Shown: positions 26,177 through 34,102 of the stretch, in pieces
Layout of the letters: every line of letters begins with the position of its first letter
How positions within the stretch are numbered: position 1 is the stretch's first letter
Source of the DNA: Novosphingobium sp.
GTDB taxonomy: Bacteria; Pseudomonadota; Alphaproteobacteria; Sphingomonadales; Sphingomonadaceae
Direction: 5' to 3'
Assembly (NCBI RefSeq): GCF_019748365.1
Contig: NZ_JAIEPN010000166.1
Coordinates: forward strand, 1-39,456
DNA length: 39,456 nucleotides
Notes under the pieces: model-generated
Seen by the model: the letters and a program-made list of their open reading frames with translations, nothing else
Told to the model about the DNA's origin: nothing
Database searches by the model: none
Program-made: the position numbers and the translations under genes

Positions 26177-26631
26177 ACACCACCACCATCAAACCCAAGC
26201 ACCAGCGCCTTGTCCTCATCGTGCTCGCGCTGGTCGCGCTGATCGGCGCAGGGCTGCTCGCCGCCTATGCGCTGAGCAAGCAGGCCGCCTATTTCTACCT
26301 GCCGAGCGAACTGGCCGCCAAGCCGCCCGAAGCGGGCCGCGCGGTGCGCCTCGGCGGCATGGTCGAGAAGGGCTCGATCCGCACGCAGGCGGACGGCGTC
26401 ACGATCAACTTCATCGTCAAGGACGACAAGGCACGGGTGCCCGTGCGCTTCTCGGGTATCACGCCGGACCTCTTTGTCGAAGGCTCGGGCGTTGTCGCCG
26501 AAGGGCGCATGGAAGGCACCACCTTCGTGGCCGACAATCTCCTCGCCAAGCATGACGAGAAGTATGTCCCGCGCGAAATGAAGAACATGAGCACGGCTGA
26601 GGCCAAGGCCGTGATCGCGGAGACAAAATGA
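26173..26631 (+). CDS. ccmE: Cytochrome c maturation haem chaperone CcmE
   Basis: A periplasmic chaperone that carries covalently bound haem from CcmC to CcmF. The 152-residue sequence has an N-terminal membrane anchor (LVLIVLALVALIGAGLLAAY), an OB-fold (VRLGGMVEKGSI, then VRFSGITPDLF and GVVAEGRM) and the haem-attachment region NLLAKHDEKYVPREM with the reactive His near residue 127. A pair of inverted repeats separates it from ccmF. Confidence 0.96.
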   Translation: MNTTTIKPKHQRLVLIVLALVALIGAGLLAAYALSKQAAYFYLPSELAAKPPEAGRAVRLGGMVEKGSIRTQADGVTINFIVKDDKARVPVRFSGITPDLFVEGSGVVAEGRMEGTTFVADNLLAKHDEKYVPREMKNMSTAEAKAVIAETK

Positions 26632-26635
26632 TGGG

Positions 26636-26715
26636 GCGAAAAACAGGGACAGTCCCCAGTTTCCGATGTGCAAGGACGATGAATGCTGAAAATGGGGACT
26701 GTCCCTATTTTTCGC
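26636..26715. repeat. Palindromic REP-like pair between ccmE and ccmF
   Basis: 28-base arms at 26636-26663 and 26688-26715 are inverted copies with two mismatches, separated by 24 bases. Each arm contains the short palindrome GGGACAGTCCC. The element fills nearly the whole ccmE-ccmF gap and ends 13 bases before the ccmF ATG. Such GGGACAGTCCC palindromes are common as dispersed REP-type elements in proteobacteria. No transposase is present. Confidence 0.8.
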
Positions 26716-26728
26716 TCGAGCGCTTCGC

Positions 26729-28678
26729 ATGATTGCCGAACTTGGCCTTGCGGTCCTCTGGATGGCGGCGGCGCTCGCTGTCCTGCAACTGGTTGCCGGC
26801 GCGCTCGCACTGCGCCCCGCGACGGCACATCTGGCCGGCATCGTCCGCCCCGTGGCGATCCTGCAGGGTGCGCTCGTTGCTGTCGCTTTCGCTTCGCTGA
26901 TCTGGCTGTTCCTCAGCACCGATCTCTCGGTCAAGCTGGTCGCGGAAAACAGCCATTCGGCCAAGCCCTTCATCTTCAAGCTGGCGGGCACCTGGGGCAA
27001 CCACGAAGGCTCGATGCTGATGTGGGTGACGATCATGAGCCTTGCCGGCGGCTTCGTCGCGCTCATCGAAAAGCGCCTGCGCGAGGAAACGCTGATCGCG
27101 ACGCTCGCCGGGCAGGCCTTCGTCAGCCTCGGTTTCTATGCCTTCCTGCTGCTCGCCTCGAACCCGTTCACACGCCTCGCCGAACCTGCGCCCGAAGGCG
27201 CCGGGCTCAACCCGCTGCTGCAGGACATCGGCCTCGCGTTCCATCCGCCCACGCTCTACGTCGGCTATGTCGGGCTCTCGATCGCCTTCAGCTTCGCGGT
27301 CGGCGCGCTCGTTACCCGCGATGTCGGTCCCGCCTTTGCGCGTGCGATGCGGCCCTGGGTGCTCGGCGCATGGATCTTCCTGACGCTCGGCATCACCGCA
27401 GGTTCCTACTGGGCCTACTACACGCTCGGCTGGGGCGGCTGGTGGTTCTGGGACCCCGTTGAAAACGCCTCGCTGATGCCCTGGCTTGCCGCCACCGCGC
27501 TGCTCCATTCGTGCAGCGTGCTCGCCGCGCGCAATGCGCTGCGCACCTGGACGGTCATGCTCGGCGTGATCGCCTTCTCGATGTCGATGGTCGGCACCTT
27601 CCTCGTGCGCTCGGGCATACTTACTTCGGTCCACGCCTTCGCGGTCGATCCCACGCGCGGCTCGTTCATCCTTGCGCTGCTCGCGATCTATATCGGCGGC
27701 GCGCTGCTGCTGTTTGCGCTGCGCGCCAACACGGTGACGGAAGGGGCGCGCTTTGCCGTAGTCAGCCGCGAATCGGCGCTCGTGTTCAACAACGTGATGC
27801 TCTGCGGCATTCTTGGCATTGTCCTTGTCGGTACGCTCTATCCGCTGCTGACGGAGGCGATGGGCGTCAAGGTCTCGGTCGGCCCGCCCTATTTCAACCC
27901 GGTCTCTGCCGTCTTCGCGATCCCGATGATGCTCGTCATGGCGGTCGGCCCGGTCCTGCGCTGGCGTGAGGACACGGGCGGCCGGATCACCTGGCAGATC
28001 GCGGTCCCCGCGCTGGTGACGGCGGCGGCGCTGCTCGCGGTCGAGCTGCTGTTCGCGCCGATCAATCTGCTGCCCGCGCTCGGCCTTGCCATTGCGCCGG
28101 GCCTTGCGGTGGCCTCGGTCCAACCGCTTGTTGGCCGCAACTTGCGCCGCACGCCGCTCCCCATCTACGGCATGGTCATCGGCCATCTTGGCATTGCCGT
28201 CGCCCTGTTCGGGATGGCGAGCGAAGGCGCATTCTCGACCGAGCGCCTCGCCGCGATGAACCCGGGCGATAGCCAGCAGGTTGGCCCGTTCAAGGTCACG
28301 CTGCAGGCGATCGGCCCGGTCGCCGGGCCGAACTGGACCGCGCTCGAGGCGACCGTTGCCGCCAGCTACGCGGGCGCTGCGCCGACCGTGCTTAACCCGC
28401 AGGCGCGCACCTTCGCCAATCCGCCGGGCAACCGCACCGAAAGTGCGCTGCTCACCCGCTGGAACGGCCAGCTCTACGCCGTGCTGGGCGAAGAGGGTGA
28501 GGATGGCCGCTGGCAGATGCGCTTCTGGTGGAAGCCCTTCGTGCCGATGATCTGGTATGGCGGCGCGCTCGTCGCGCTGGGCGGCCTGCTCGCGCTGCTC
28601 GGCCGCGTGGCGCGCGATGTGAAGCGGCTCGTGGCGACCGACAAGATCGCCTACCGCCGCGAAAGGCAGGGCAGATGA
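26729..28678 (+). CDS. ccmF: Haem lyase subunit CcmF
   Basis: A large inner-membrane protein (649 residues, many helices) that transfers haem from holo-CcmE to apocytochrome c. It has the Trp-rich motif WGGWWFWDPVENASLMPW near residue 236, GTWGNHEGSMLMWV and FHPPTLYVGYVG with conserved His. The ATG at 26729 lacks a clear Shine-Dalgarno, probably because the REP-like pair sits directly upstream. The stop overlaps the ccmG ATG. Confidence 0.97.
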   Translation: MIAELGLAVLWMAAALAVLQLVAGALALRPATAHLAGIVRPVAILQGALVAVAFASLIWLFLSTDLSVKLVAENSHSAKPFIFKLAGTWGNHEGSMLMWVTIMSLAGGFVALIEKRLREETLIATLAGQAFVSLGFYAFLLLASNPFTRLAEPAPEGAGLNPLLQDIGLAFHPPTLYVGYVGLSIAFSFAVGALVTRDVGPAFARAMRPWVLGAWIFLTLGITAGSYWAYYTLGWGGWWFWDPVENASLMPWLAATALLHSCSVLAARNALRTWTVMLGVIAFSMSMVGTFLVRSGILTSVHAFAVDPTRGSFILALLAIYIGGALLLFALRANTVTEGARFAVVSRESALVFNNVMLCGILGIVLVGTLYPLLTEAMGVKVSVGPPYFNPVSAVFAIPMMLVMAVGPVLRWREDTGGRITWQIAVPALVTAAALLAVELLFAPINLLPALGLAIAPGLAVASVQPLVGRNLRRTPLPIYGMVIGHLGIAVALFGMASEGAFSTERLAAMNPGDSQQVGPFKVTLQAIGPVAGPNWTALEATVAASYAGAAPTVLNPQARTFANPPGNRTESALLTRWNGQLYAVLGEEGEDGRWQMRFWWKPFVPMIWYGGALVALGGLLALLGRVARDVKRLVATDKIAYRRERQGR

Positions 28679-29229
28679 GCGATGCGACGCCGAAAAAGGG
28701 CCCCGGTCTTGCCGTCTGGCTGCCGCTCGGCCTTTTCGCGGGTTTCCTCGCGCTGGTGATCGTCGGGCTCTACTGGCCGGCCGACCGCGAGGTTTCGAGC
28801 GCCTTCATCGGCAAGCCGCTCCCCGCGTTCGATCTTCCGCCGGCATCCGATGATCGCCCGGGCCTTGCCACTGCGCAGTTCAAGGAAGGCGGCAAGCCGC
28901 GCCTTCTCAACGTCTTCGCCAGTTGGTGCGTCCCCTGCAAGGTGGAAGCGCCGCAGCTCGCCGCGCTGGCGCAGCAGGGCGTCGAGATCGACGGCGTCGC
29001 CATCCGCGACCGCAAGGAGGATGTCGCCGGCTTCCTCGCGCAATATGGCAACCCCTTCAAGCGCATCGGCAAGGATGATTTGAGCCAGGTCCAGCTCGCG
29101 ATCGGATCGTCCGGCGTGCCGGAGACTTTCGTCGTCGATGGCAAGGGTATCATCCGCTACCAGCACATCGGCGATATCCGGCAAGAAGATATCCCGCTGA
29201 TCCTGCGCAAGCTGGCGGAGGCGCAGTGA
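28675..29229 (+). CDS. ccmG: Periplasmic thiol:disulfide oxidoreductase CcmG/DsbE
   Basis: A membrane-tethered thioredoxin-fold protein that keeps the CXXCH cysteines of apocytochrome c reduced. The 184-residue sequence has an N-terminal anchor (about 11-35), GKPLPAFDLPP, and the active site FASWCVPCKVEAP with C85 and C88. GVPETFVVDGKGIIRYQHIG carries the cis-Pro loop. It overlaps ccmF (ATGA), and its stop overlaps a GTG at 29226 that probably was the original ccmH start. Confidence 0.96.
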   Translation: MSDATPKKGPGLAVWLPLGLFAGFLALVIVGLYWPADREVSSAFIGKPLPAFDLPPASDDRPGLATAQFKEGGKPRLLNVFASWCVPCKVEAPQLAALAQQGVEIDGVAIRDRKEDVAGFLAQYGNPFKRIGKDDLSQVQLAIGSSGVPETFVVDGKGIIRYQHIGDIRQEDIPLILRKLAEAQ

Positions 29230-29267
29230 TGGGCAGCACCCATTCGCTTCGATACACCCACCTTCCT

Positions 29268-29348
29268 CGTCATTCCCGCGGAGGCGGGAATCCAGAGCGG
29301 CGGGCGCTGCGTTTGCGGACCTGGATCCCCGCCTTCGCGGGGATGACG
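29268..29348. repeat. 81-bp palindromic repeat at the 5' end of ccmH
   Basis: The element runs from CGTCAT to ATGACG as imperfect inverted ends and contains two GC hairpins (ATTCCCGCGGAGGCGGGAAT and CCCCGCCTTCGCGGGG). It translates as RHSRGGGNPE and WIPAFAGMT, the familiar reading of a widespread dispersed palindromic repeat. It is 27 codons long and keeps the ccmH frame open from the ccmG-overlapping GTG. Confidence 0.8.
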
Positions 29349-29771
29349 AAGGTTTGTTTGGTCACACTCGTTGCCGCACTCGCCGCGCTCACCCTCACCG
29401 CCCCGCTCGCTGCGCAGGACATGCTGCCGCCCGCGCCCTATGCCTACAAGCAGCTCGCCGATCCCGCGCAAGAGCGCAAAGCGCAGGCGCTGATGGAAAC
29501 GCTGCGCTGCCTCAAGTGCCAGAGCCAGTCGATCGCCGATTCCGATGCGCCGATGGCGGGCGACATGCGCCATCAGGTGCGCACCCGCATCGCCGCTGGG
29601 GAGGAGCCAGAGGCGATCCGCCAGTGGCTGATCGAACGCTACGGCGATTACGTGAGCTATACGCCGCAAGTGAAGCCGATCACCTGGCCGCTGTTTGCCG
29701 CGCCGCTGCTGTTCCTCGCGCTGGCGGCATTCCTGCTGCGCGGCCGTTTTCGCCGGAGGAAAGGCGCATGA
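29343..29771 (+). CDS. ccmH: Cytochrome c maturation protein CcmH (thiol reductase)
   Basis: A periplasmic protein working with CcmG to reduce apocytochrome c and present it to CcmF. From the ATG at 29343 it has 142 residues: a signal or anchor helix (VCLVTLVAALAALTLTAPLA), the redox motif LRCLKCQSQSIADSDAP (C56, C59), YGDYVSYTP and a C-terminal membrane helix. The frame is open from GTG 29226, which overlaps ccmG. The extra 39 residues are mostly palindromic repeat, so two starts are possible: 29226/29229 (ancestral, coupled) or 29343 (inside the repeat). The stop overlaps the next gene (ATGA). Confidence 0.92.
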   Translation: MTKVCLVTLVAALAALTLTAPLAAQDMLPPAPYAYKQLADPAQERKAQALMETLRCLKCQSQSIADSDAPMAGDMRHQVRTRIAAGEEPEAIRQWLIERYGDYVSYTPQVKPITWPLFAAPLLFLALAAFLLRGRFRRRKGA

Positions 29772-30460
29772 CCTGGGTCGTCATTCTCGTCATCGCGCTT
29801 GTTGTTCTCGGCGTGATGATCTTTGTGTTCAAGCTGCCGCGTGCCGGGTGGGAAATCACGGCTGCCGCGCTGCTCTTCGGCATTTCGGGCTACGCGCTGC
29901 AGGGCCACCCCTCGCAGGCGGGCGCGCCGCAGGCCCCGGTCGAGAACGCCAAGCTCGCCGATCAGACGCTGATCAAGGAACGCCAGCAGATGGGCGCGGC
30001 CTTCGGGCAGGGCCAGTCATGGCTGATCCTGGCTGACGCGCTCACCCGGCAGGGCCAGTTTGGCGCCGCGTCCGAGGTGCTGCGCAAGGCCATCGCCAAG
30101 TCTCCGCAGGATGCTGACTTGTGGGTCGCGCTCGGCAATGCGCTGGTCGGCCATACCGATGGTGTGATCACGCCTGCCGCGCAGTTTGCCTTCCAGAAGG
30201 CGGCGAACATCGCGCCCGATCATCCCGGTCCGCCGTTCTTCATGGGCCTCGCGCTCGCGCAGTCCGGACGTTTCCCCGAAGCGCGGGCCATGTGGGCAGA
30301 GCTGCTCGCCCGCTCGCAACCCGATGCGCCCTACCGCGCAGACCTGCAGGCCCGGCTGGAGCGGCTCGACTCGCTGATCGCCGAGCAGGCCCAGATGCAG
30401 GGCGCCATGGGCGGCGCTCCGGCGGCCCCACTGCCCGGCGCCAAGCCGTCTCAGCAATAG
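29768..30460 (+). CDS. ccmI: CcmI-like TPR protein of cytochrome c maturation
   Basis: A 230-residue protein with an N-terminal membrane segment (TWVVILVIALVVLGVMIFVF), a second hydrophobic stretch and TPR motifs (about 70-200: LADALTRQGQFGAASEVLRK, DLWVALGNALVGH, PFFMGLALAQSGRFPEARAM). CcmI binds apocytochrome c C-termini and hands them to the lyase. Position directly after ccmH (ATGA overlap, GGAGGA site) supports the call. It is shorter than some CcmI proteins. Confidence 0.88.
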   Translation: MTWVVILVIALVVLGVMIFVFKLPRAGWEITAAALLFGISGYALQGHPSQAGAPQAPVENAKLADQTLIKERQQMGAAFGQGQSWLILADALTRQGQFGAASEVLRKAIAKSPQDADLWVALGNALVGHTDGVITPAAQFAFQKAANIAPDHPGPPFFMGLALAQSGRFPEARAMWAELLARSQPDAPYRADLQARLERLDSLIAEQAQMQGAMGGAPAAPLPGAKPSQQ

Positions 30461-30620
30461 TTATTAAAAACCAATATCTTATTGCCCGCTATCGGCGCTA
30501 CTGACACCCGTGTACATCCCATTGCGAGCACCATGAGGCAGTGCTAAAGCGCGCCGCCGTTTGGGGCATCTGTGCTATGGCCGAGGTGGGTGTGGCCGGG
30601 TGCCCGGGGACTTGCTGACA

Positions 30621-32567
30621 ATGAACGAAGCCGTGGTTGACGCTGCACCGGAGAGCGGAGGGCAGAGCGCCCCCTGCGCTGCCGAAGCTGCGCCCGCGAC
30701 GAAGACCGTCGGCGGGCTCAGCCTCGCGGTCGGCGCCATTGGCGTCGTCTTCGGCGATATCGGCACCAGCCCGCTCTACGCGCTGCGTGATACCTTTGCC
30801 GGCCACCACTCGCTCCCGCTTGATCGGCTGCATATCTACGGCATCGTCAGCCTGATGTTCTGGTCGATGATGCTGATCGTGACGCTCAAGTACGTCACCG
30901 TCATCATGCGCGCGGACAACAAGGGCTCGGGCGGCAGCCTTGCGCTGCTGGCGCTCATCAACCAGCAGGCCACCGGCCAGCGCTGGGGCAAGGGGATCAT
31001 CCTGCTCGGCGTCCTTGCCACGGCGCTGTTCTACAGCGATTCGATGCTCACGCCTGCTGTCTCGATCATGAGCGCGGTGGAGGGCATGTCGGTCTACAAC
31101 CCGTCGCTCCATGGCCTTGTCGTGCCGATTGTGGTTGCCATCGTGATCGGTCTGTTCGCCAGCAAGAGCCAGACGACGGGCACGCGCCTCAACTGGGCCT
31201 CGCGCTGGGCGGGCCCGTTCATGCTGCTCTACTTCGCCACGATCTCGCTGCTCGGGCTGCGCAGCATCGCGGCCGATCCGCAAGTGATCTGGGCGCTGTC
31301 GCCGCAATGGGCGCTGGCAATGTTCATGGCCGATCCCTGGCACGGATTCATCGCCATGGGCACCGCCGTGCTCGCGGTGACGGGTGCGGAGGCGCTCTAT
31401 GCCGACATGGGCCAGTTCGGCCGCGTGCCGATCCGCGTTTCGTGGCTGGTCTTCGTGCTGCCTGCGCTGGTGCTCAACTATCTCGGGCAGGCGGGGCTGC
31501 TGCTGCGTGATCCGATGGCGGTCCACAGCCCGTTCTTCATGCTGGCCCCGCCGGGTTTCGAATGGCCGCTGCTGGTAATTGCCACCACCGCCGCCGTGAT
31601 CGCGGCCAAGGCGGTCATTTCGGGCGCGTTCCTCGTCACGCAACAAGCGATCCAGCTCGGCTTCATCCCGCGGATGACGATCCGCCACACCTCGACCAGC
31701 ATCGGCCAGATCTACATTCCGGCGATCAACTGGGCGCTGATGATCGCGGTGATCCTGCTCGTGCTGGTGTTCGAACGCTCGCGCAATCTCACCGCCGCCT
31801 ATGGCATCGCGGTGACCGGCGCGATGCTGATCGACAACCTGCTGCTGGCGGTCGTGCTGTTCAAGCTGTGGCGCTGGAAGCCGATCTTCGCGCTGCCGCT
31901 GCTCGCGCTGTTCTTCGTGATCGACGCGACCTACCTCGGTGCCAATCTGGCCAAGATCCCCGATGGCGGCTGGGTGCCGCTGCTGATGGGCGTGGCGATC
32001 TTCACCCTGCTCACCACCTGGTCGCGCGGCCGCGCGCTGATGCGCCAGAACATGGCCGAAGGCGCGCTGCCGCTCGAGGTGTTTACCCGCTCGGCCCACA
32101 GCAGCGCGGCACGCGTGCCGGGCACGGCGGTGTTCATGGCCTCGGCCGCGGCGGGGGTACCCTCGGCGCTGCTCCACAACATCAAGCACAACAAGGTGCT
32201 GCACGAACGCGTGGTCGTCCTCACCGTGCAGATCGCGGATGTTCCGATGGTCGAACCGGCGGACCGCGCCGTGGTCAAGGACTTCGGGCAGGGCTTCTAC
32301 CGCCTGATCCTGCGCTTCGGCTTCATGGAGGAGACCGACGTCCCCGCCGCGCTCTGCGGCCTTTCGGTCTGCGGCGAGCCGTTCGACATGATGCGCACCA
32401 GTTTCTTCCTCTCGCGCCAGACGCTGATCCCGGCGGATGTGCCGGGCATGGCGCTGTGGCGCGAGATGCTGTTTGCCTGGATGCTGCGTAACGCGGCGGA
32501 CGCGATGGGCTTCTTCCGCCTCCCCACCAACCGCGTGGTCGAACTCGGCAGCCAGCTGAAGATCTGA
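30621..32567 (+). CDS. kup: Low-affinity potassium uptake protein Kup
   Basis: The protein imports K+ with protons across the inner membrane. The 648-residue sequence has the N-terminal motif [19 protein letters not shown], about twelve membrane helices and a soluble C-terminal domain ([16 protein letters not shown]). I chose the ATG at 30621; a start at 30561 would add a 20-residue, non-family extension. No good Shine-Dalgarno is visible (GGGGA about 14 bases away). The upstream 160 bases start AT-rich and probably hold the promoter. Confidence 0.95.
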   Translation: MNEAVVDAAPESGGQSAPCAAEAAPATKTVGGLSLAVGAIGVVFGDIGTSPLYALRDTFAGHHSLPLDRLHIYGIVSLMFWSMMLIVTLKYVTVIMRADNKGSGGSLALLALINQQATGQRWGKGIILLGVLATALFYSDSMLTPAVSIMSAVEGMSVYNPSLHGLVVPIVVAIVIGLFASKSQTTGTRLNWASRWAGPFMLLYFATISLLGLRSIAADPQVIWALSPQWALAMFMADPWHGFIAMGTAVLAVTGAEALYADMGQFGRVPIRVSWLVFVLPALVLNYLGQAGLLLRDPMAVHSPFFMLAPPGFEWPLLVIATTAAVIAAKAVISGAFLVTQQAIQLGFIPRMTIRHTSTSIGQIYIPAINWALMIAVILLVLVFERSRNLTAAYGIAVTGAMLIDNLLLAVVLFKLWRWKPIFALPLLALFFVIDATYLGANLAKIPDGGWVPLLMGVAIFTLLTTWSRGRALMRQNMAEGALPLEVFTRSAHSSAARVPGTAVFMASAAAGVPSALLHNIKHNKVLHERVVVLTVQIADVPMVEPADRAVVKDFGQGFYRLILRFGFMEETDVPAALCGLSVCGEPFDMMRTSFFLSRQTLIPADVPGMALWREMLFAWMLRNAADAMGFFRLPTNRVVELGSQLKI

Positions 32568-32600
32568 GCGGCTGGAGTTCCGGACAAGGCTCAACAGGTT

Positions 32601-32684
32601 TCGCGCAGAGACCGCAGAAATCGCAGAGAGACAAGACTGCTTGCGGCGCAGCCGCGATCATTTCCCTCTGCGGTCTCTGCGCGA
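32601..32684. repeat. Palindromic repeat pair after kup
   Basis: Perfect 18-base inverted arms, TCGCGCAGAGACCGCAGA at 32601-32618 and its complement at 32667-32684, enclose 48 bases. The left arm is followed by a partial second copy (TCGCAGAGAG). This is typical of dispersed intergenic REP-like elements. It lies between the convergent genes kup and the urate-oxidase-N-like gene and may also act as a bidirectional transcript end. Confidence 0.75.
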
Positions 32685-32712
32685 GCCATTTTTTCTCGCC
32701 CCGAAATGCAAA

Positions 32713-32742
32713 CGGCGCGGGAACCCTAAGGCACCCGCGCCG
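32713..32742 (-). terminator. Terminator-like hairpin for the convergent genes
   Basis: CGGCGCGGG (32713-32721) pairs with CCCGCGCCG (32734-32742) over a 12-base loop. On the - strand the stem is followed by TTTGCATTT, a weak T-run, so it probably ends the transcript of the gene at 32769-33341. Confidence 0.5.
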
Positions 32743-32768
32743 CTTGACCGCAACCGAAGCTGAAAAGA

Positions 32769-33341
32769 TCAGCCCAGATTCGCGTTCACCATGCAGTAGA
32801 TCATCGGGATCGACAGCAGCAGGTTCGTGCGGCTGGCATAGAGCGCGCGCGGTGCGGCAGCGGCCTTTTCTTCCGCCGTCGCCTCGACGATGCCGAGGAT
32901 CTTCTTCTGCGCGGGCCAGATGATAAACCACACGTTGAAGGCCATGATGATGGCCATCCACATGCCGACACCGATCAGCTTGACGTTGCCTTCGCCGCTG
33001 AAGGTCAGCGCTTCATGGCCGTAGCCGTCGACGATCGAGATGCCGAGGCCGGTGATCAGCGTGAGCAGCGCGCCATAGCGGAAGAAGAAGAACACCTTGG
33101 GCGCGATGTGCCCGGTGATCGCGCCCTTCTGCTCGGCAGGGATCTTCGGCATGGTCGGAACCTGCACGAAGTTCAGGTAGTAGAGCAGACCGATCCACAG
33201 GATGCCGAAGAAGGCGTGGGTCCAGCGAAATACCGAGTTGCTGTCAACCGGCGCGCTGGCGTGGAAGGCGATCATCACGCCGATGGCAACGGCCAAGCCG
33301 ACCACTAGCACGAGATGCAGATTTCCAAAGAACTTTGCCAT
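32769..33341 (-). CDS. Urate oxidase N-terminal-like (PuuD-type) membrane protein
   Basis: A 190-residue integral membrane protein with about five helices and conserved-looking His residues. HAFFGILWIGLLYYLNFVQ is the hallmark of the urate-oxidase-N (PuuD) family; VPTMPKIPAEQK and FFFFRYGALLTLITGLGI follow. Full PuuD enzymes carry an additional C-terminal cytochrome c domain with CXXCH, which is absent here, and no purine-catabolism gene is adjacent. The specific activity is therefore unknown. Relatives are sometimes misnamed antitermination protein NusG. GGGGGA precedes the ATG. Confidence 0.8.
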   Translation of the reverse strand: MAKFFGNLHLVLVVGLAVAIGVMIAFHASAPVDSNSVFRWTHAFFGILWIGLLYYLNFVQVPTMPKIPAEQKGAITGHIAPKVFFFFRYGALLTLITGLGISIVDGYGHEALTFSGEGNVKLIGVGMWMAIIMAFNVWFIIWPAQKKILGIVEATAEEKAAAAPRALYASRTNLLLSIPMIYCMVNANLG

Positions 33342-33454
33342 TTATGTTTCCCCCGAAGAGATGGTTTTTTGATGGCTGTCCGGCCACCCAGCCGGTCCGA
33401 CGTGGTTCATATGCGGGTTTTGGCCCGTTTGTCATTGTATTTTGGTGCCAAGCG

Positions 33455-34102
33455 TCAACCGGCAGGCGGGTTCTGCTCGACTTCGGCTTCAGCGTCTTCG
33501 CCAAGGCCATGGCGCAGCAACATGGGGATCTGTGCGAAGGTGAACAGGAACGAGAGTCCGCTCACGCCCCACAGCTTCACCAGCAACCAGGTGTCGAACG
33601 ACAGCGTGTGGCGCAGCACTTCGTTGAGCCCCGCGAGGAACAGGAAGAACCACGCCCAATTGCGCGAAAGCTTGAGCCAGCCCTCGTCCGAAAGCCCGTC
33701 GAACGCGCTTTGCAACAGCGTGCGCAGCATGGCCTTGCCGCGAAACAGCCCGCCGAACAGCACGGCGGCAAACAGCAGGTAGATCGCGGTCGGCTTGATC
33801 TGGATCCACACCGGATCGCCGAGGAACACCGTCAGTGAGCCGAAGCCGATGATCAGGATCGTCGAAAGCCACAGCATCGGCGAGACATGGCCCAGCCGCC
33901 ACTTCGAGATGATCAGCGCGGCGACGGTGGCGATCATGAACACCACGGTCGATTTGGTGACAGCCACCACCGCGCCGAGGCTCTGGCTGTCCGCATCCTT
34001 CGGGCTGAAGTAGCGGTAGGCGAGGAAGAACACGAGCAGCGGGCCGTAATCGACCGCAAGGTTCACCCAGGATGATTTGGGTTTGGGCTGGCTCTCGCTC
34101 AC
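33455..34102 (-). CDS. yciB: YciB/IspA-type inner membrane septation protein
   Basis: A 215-residue inner-membrane protein of the YciB (intracellular septation protein A) family, linked in other bacteria to envelope integrity and division. Family features are LAVDYGPLLVFFLAYRYF near the N-terminus, about five helices, NWAWFFLFLAGLNEVLRH and a Glu/Pro-rich C-terminus. The start overlaps the ftsY stop by 4 bases (ATGA), and the gene lies in the operon dapF-mtaB-ftsY-yciB. Confidence 0.92.
   Translation of the reverse strand: MSESQPKPKSSWVNLAVDYGPLLVFFLAYRYFSPKDADSQSLGAVVAVTKSTVVFMIATVAALIISKWRLGHVSPMLWLSTILIIGFGSLTVFLGDPVWIQIKPTAIYLLFAAVLFGGLFRGKAMLRTLLQSAFDGLSDEGWLKLSRNWAWFFLFLAGLNEVLRHTLSFDTWLLVKLWGVSGLSFLFTFAQIPMLLRHGLGEDAEAEVEQNPPAG

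Noticed and set aside
32769..33341. Annotation as antitermination protein NusG
   Set aside because: A name sometimes attached to relatives; the protein is an integral membrane protein with no KOW or NGN domain.
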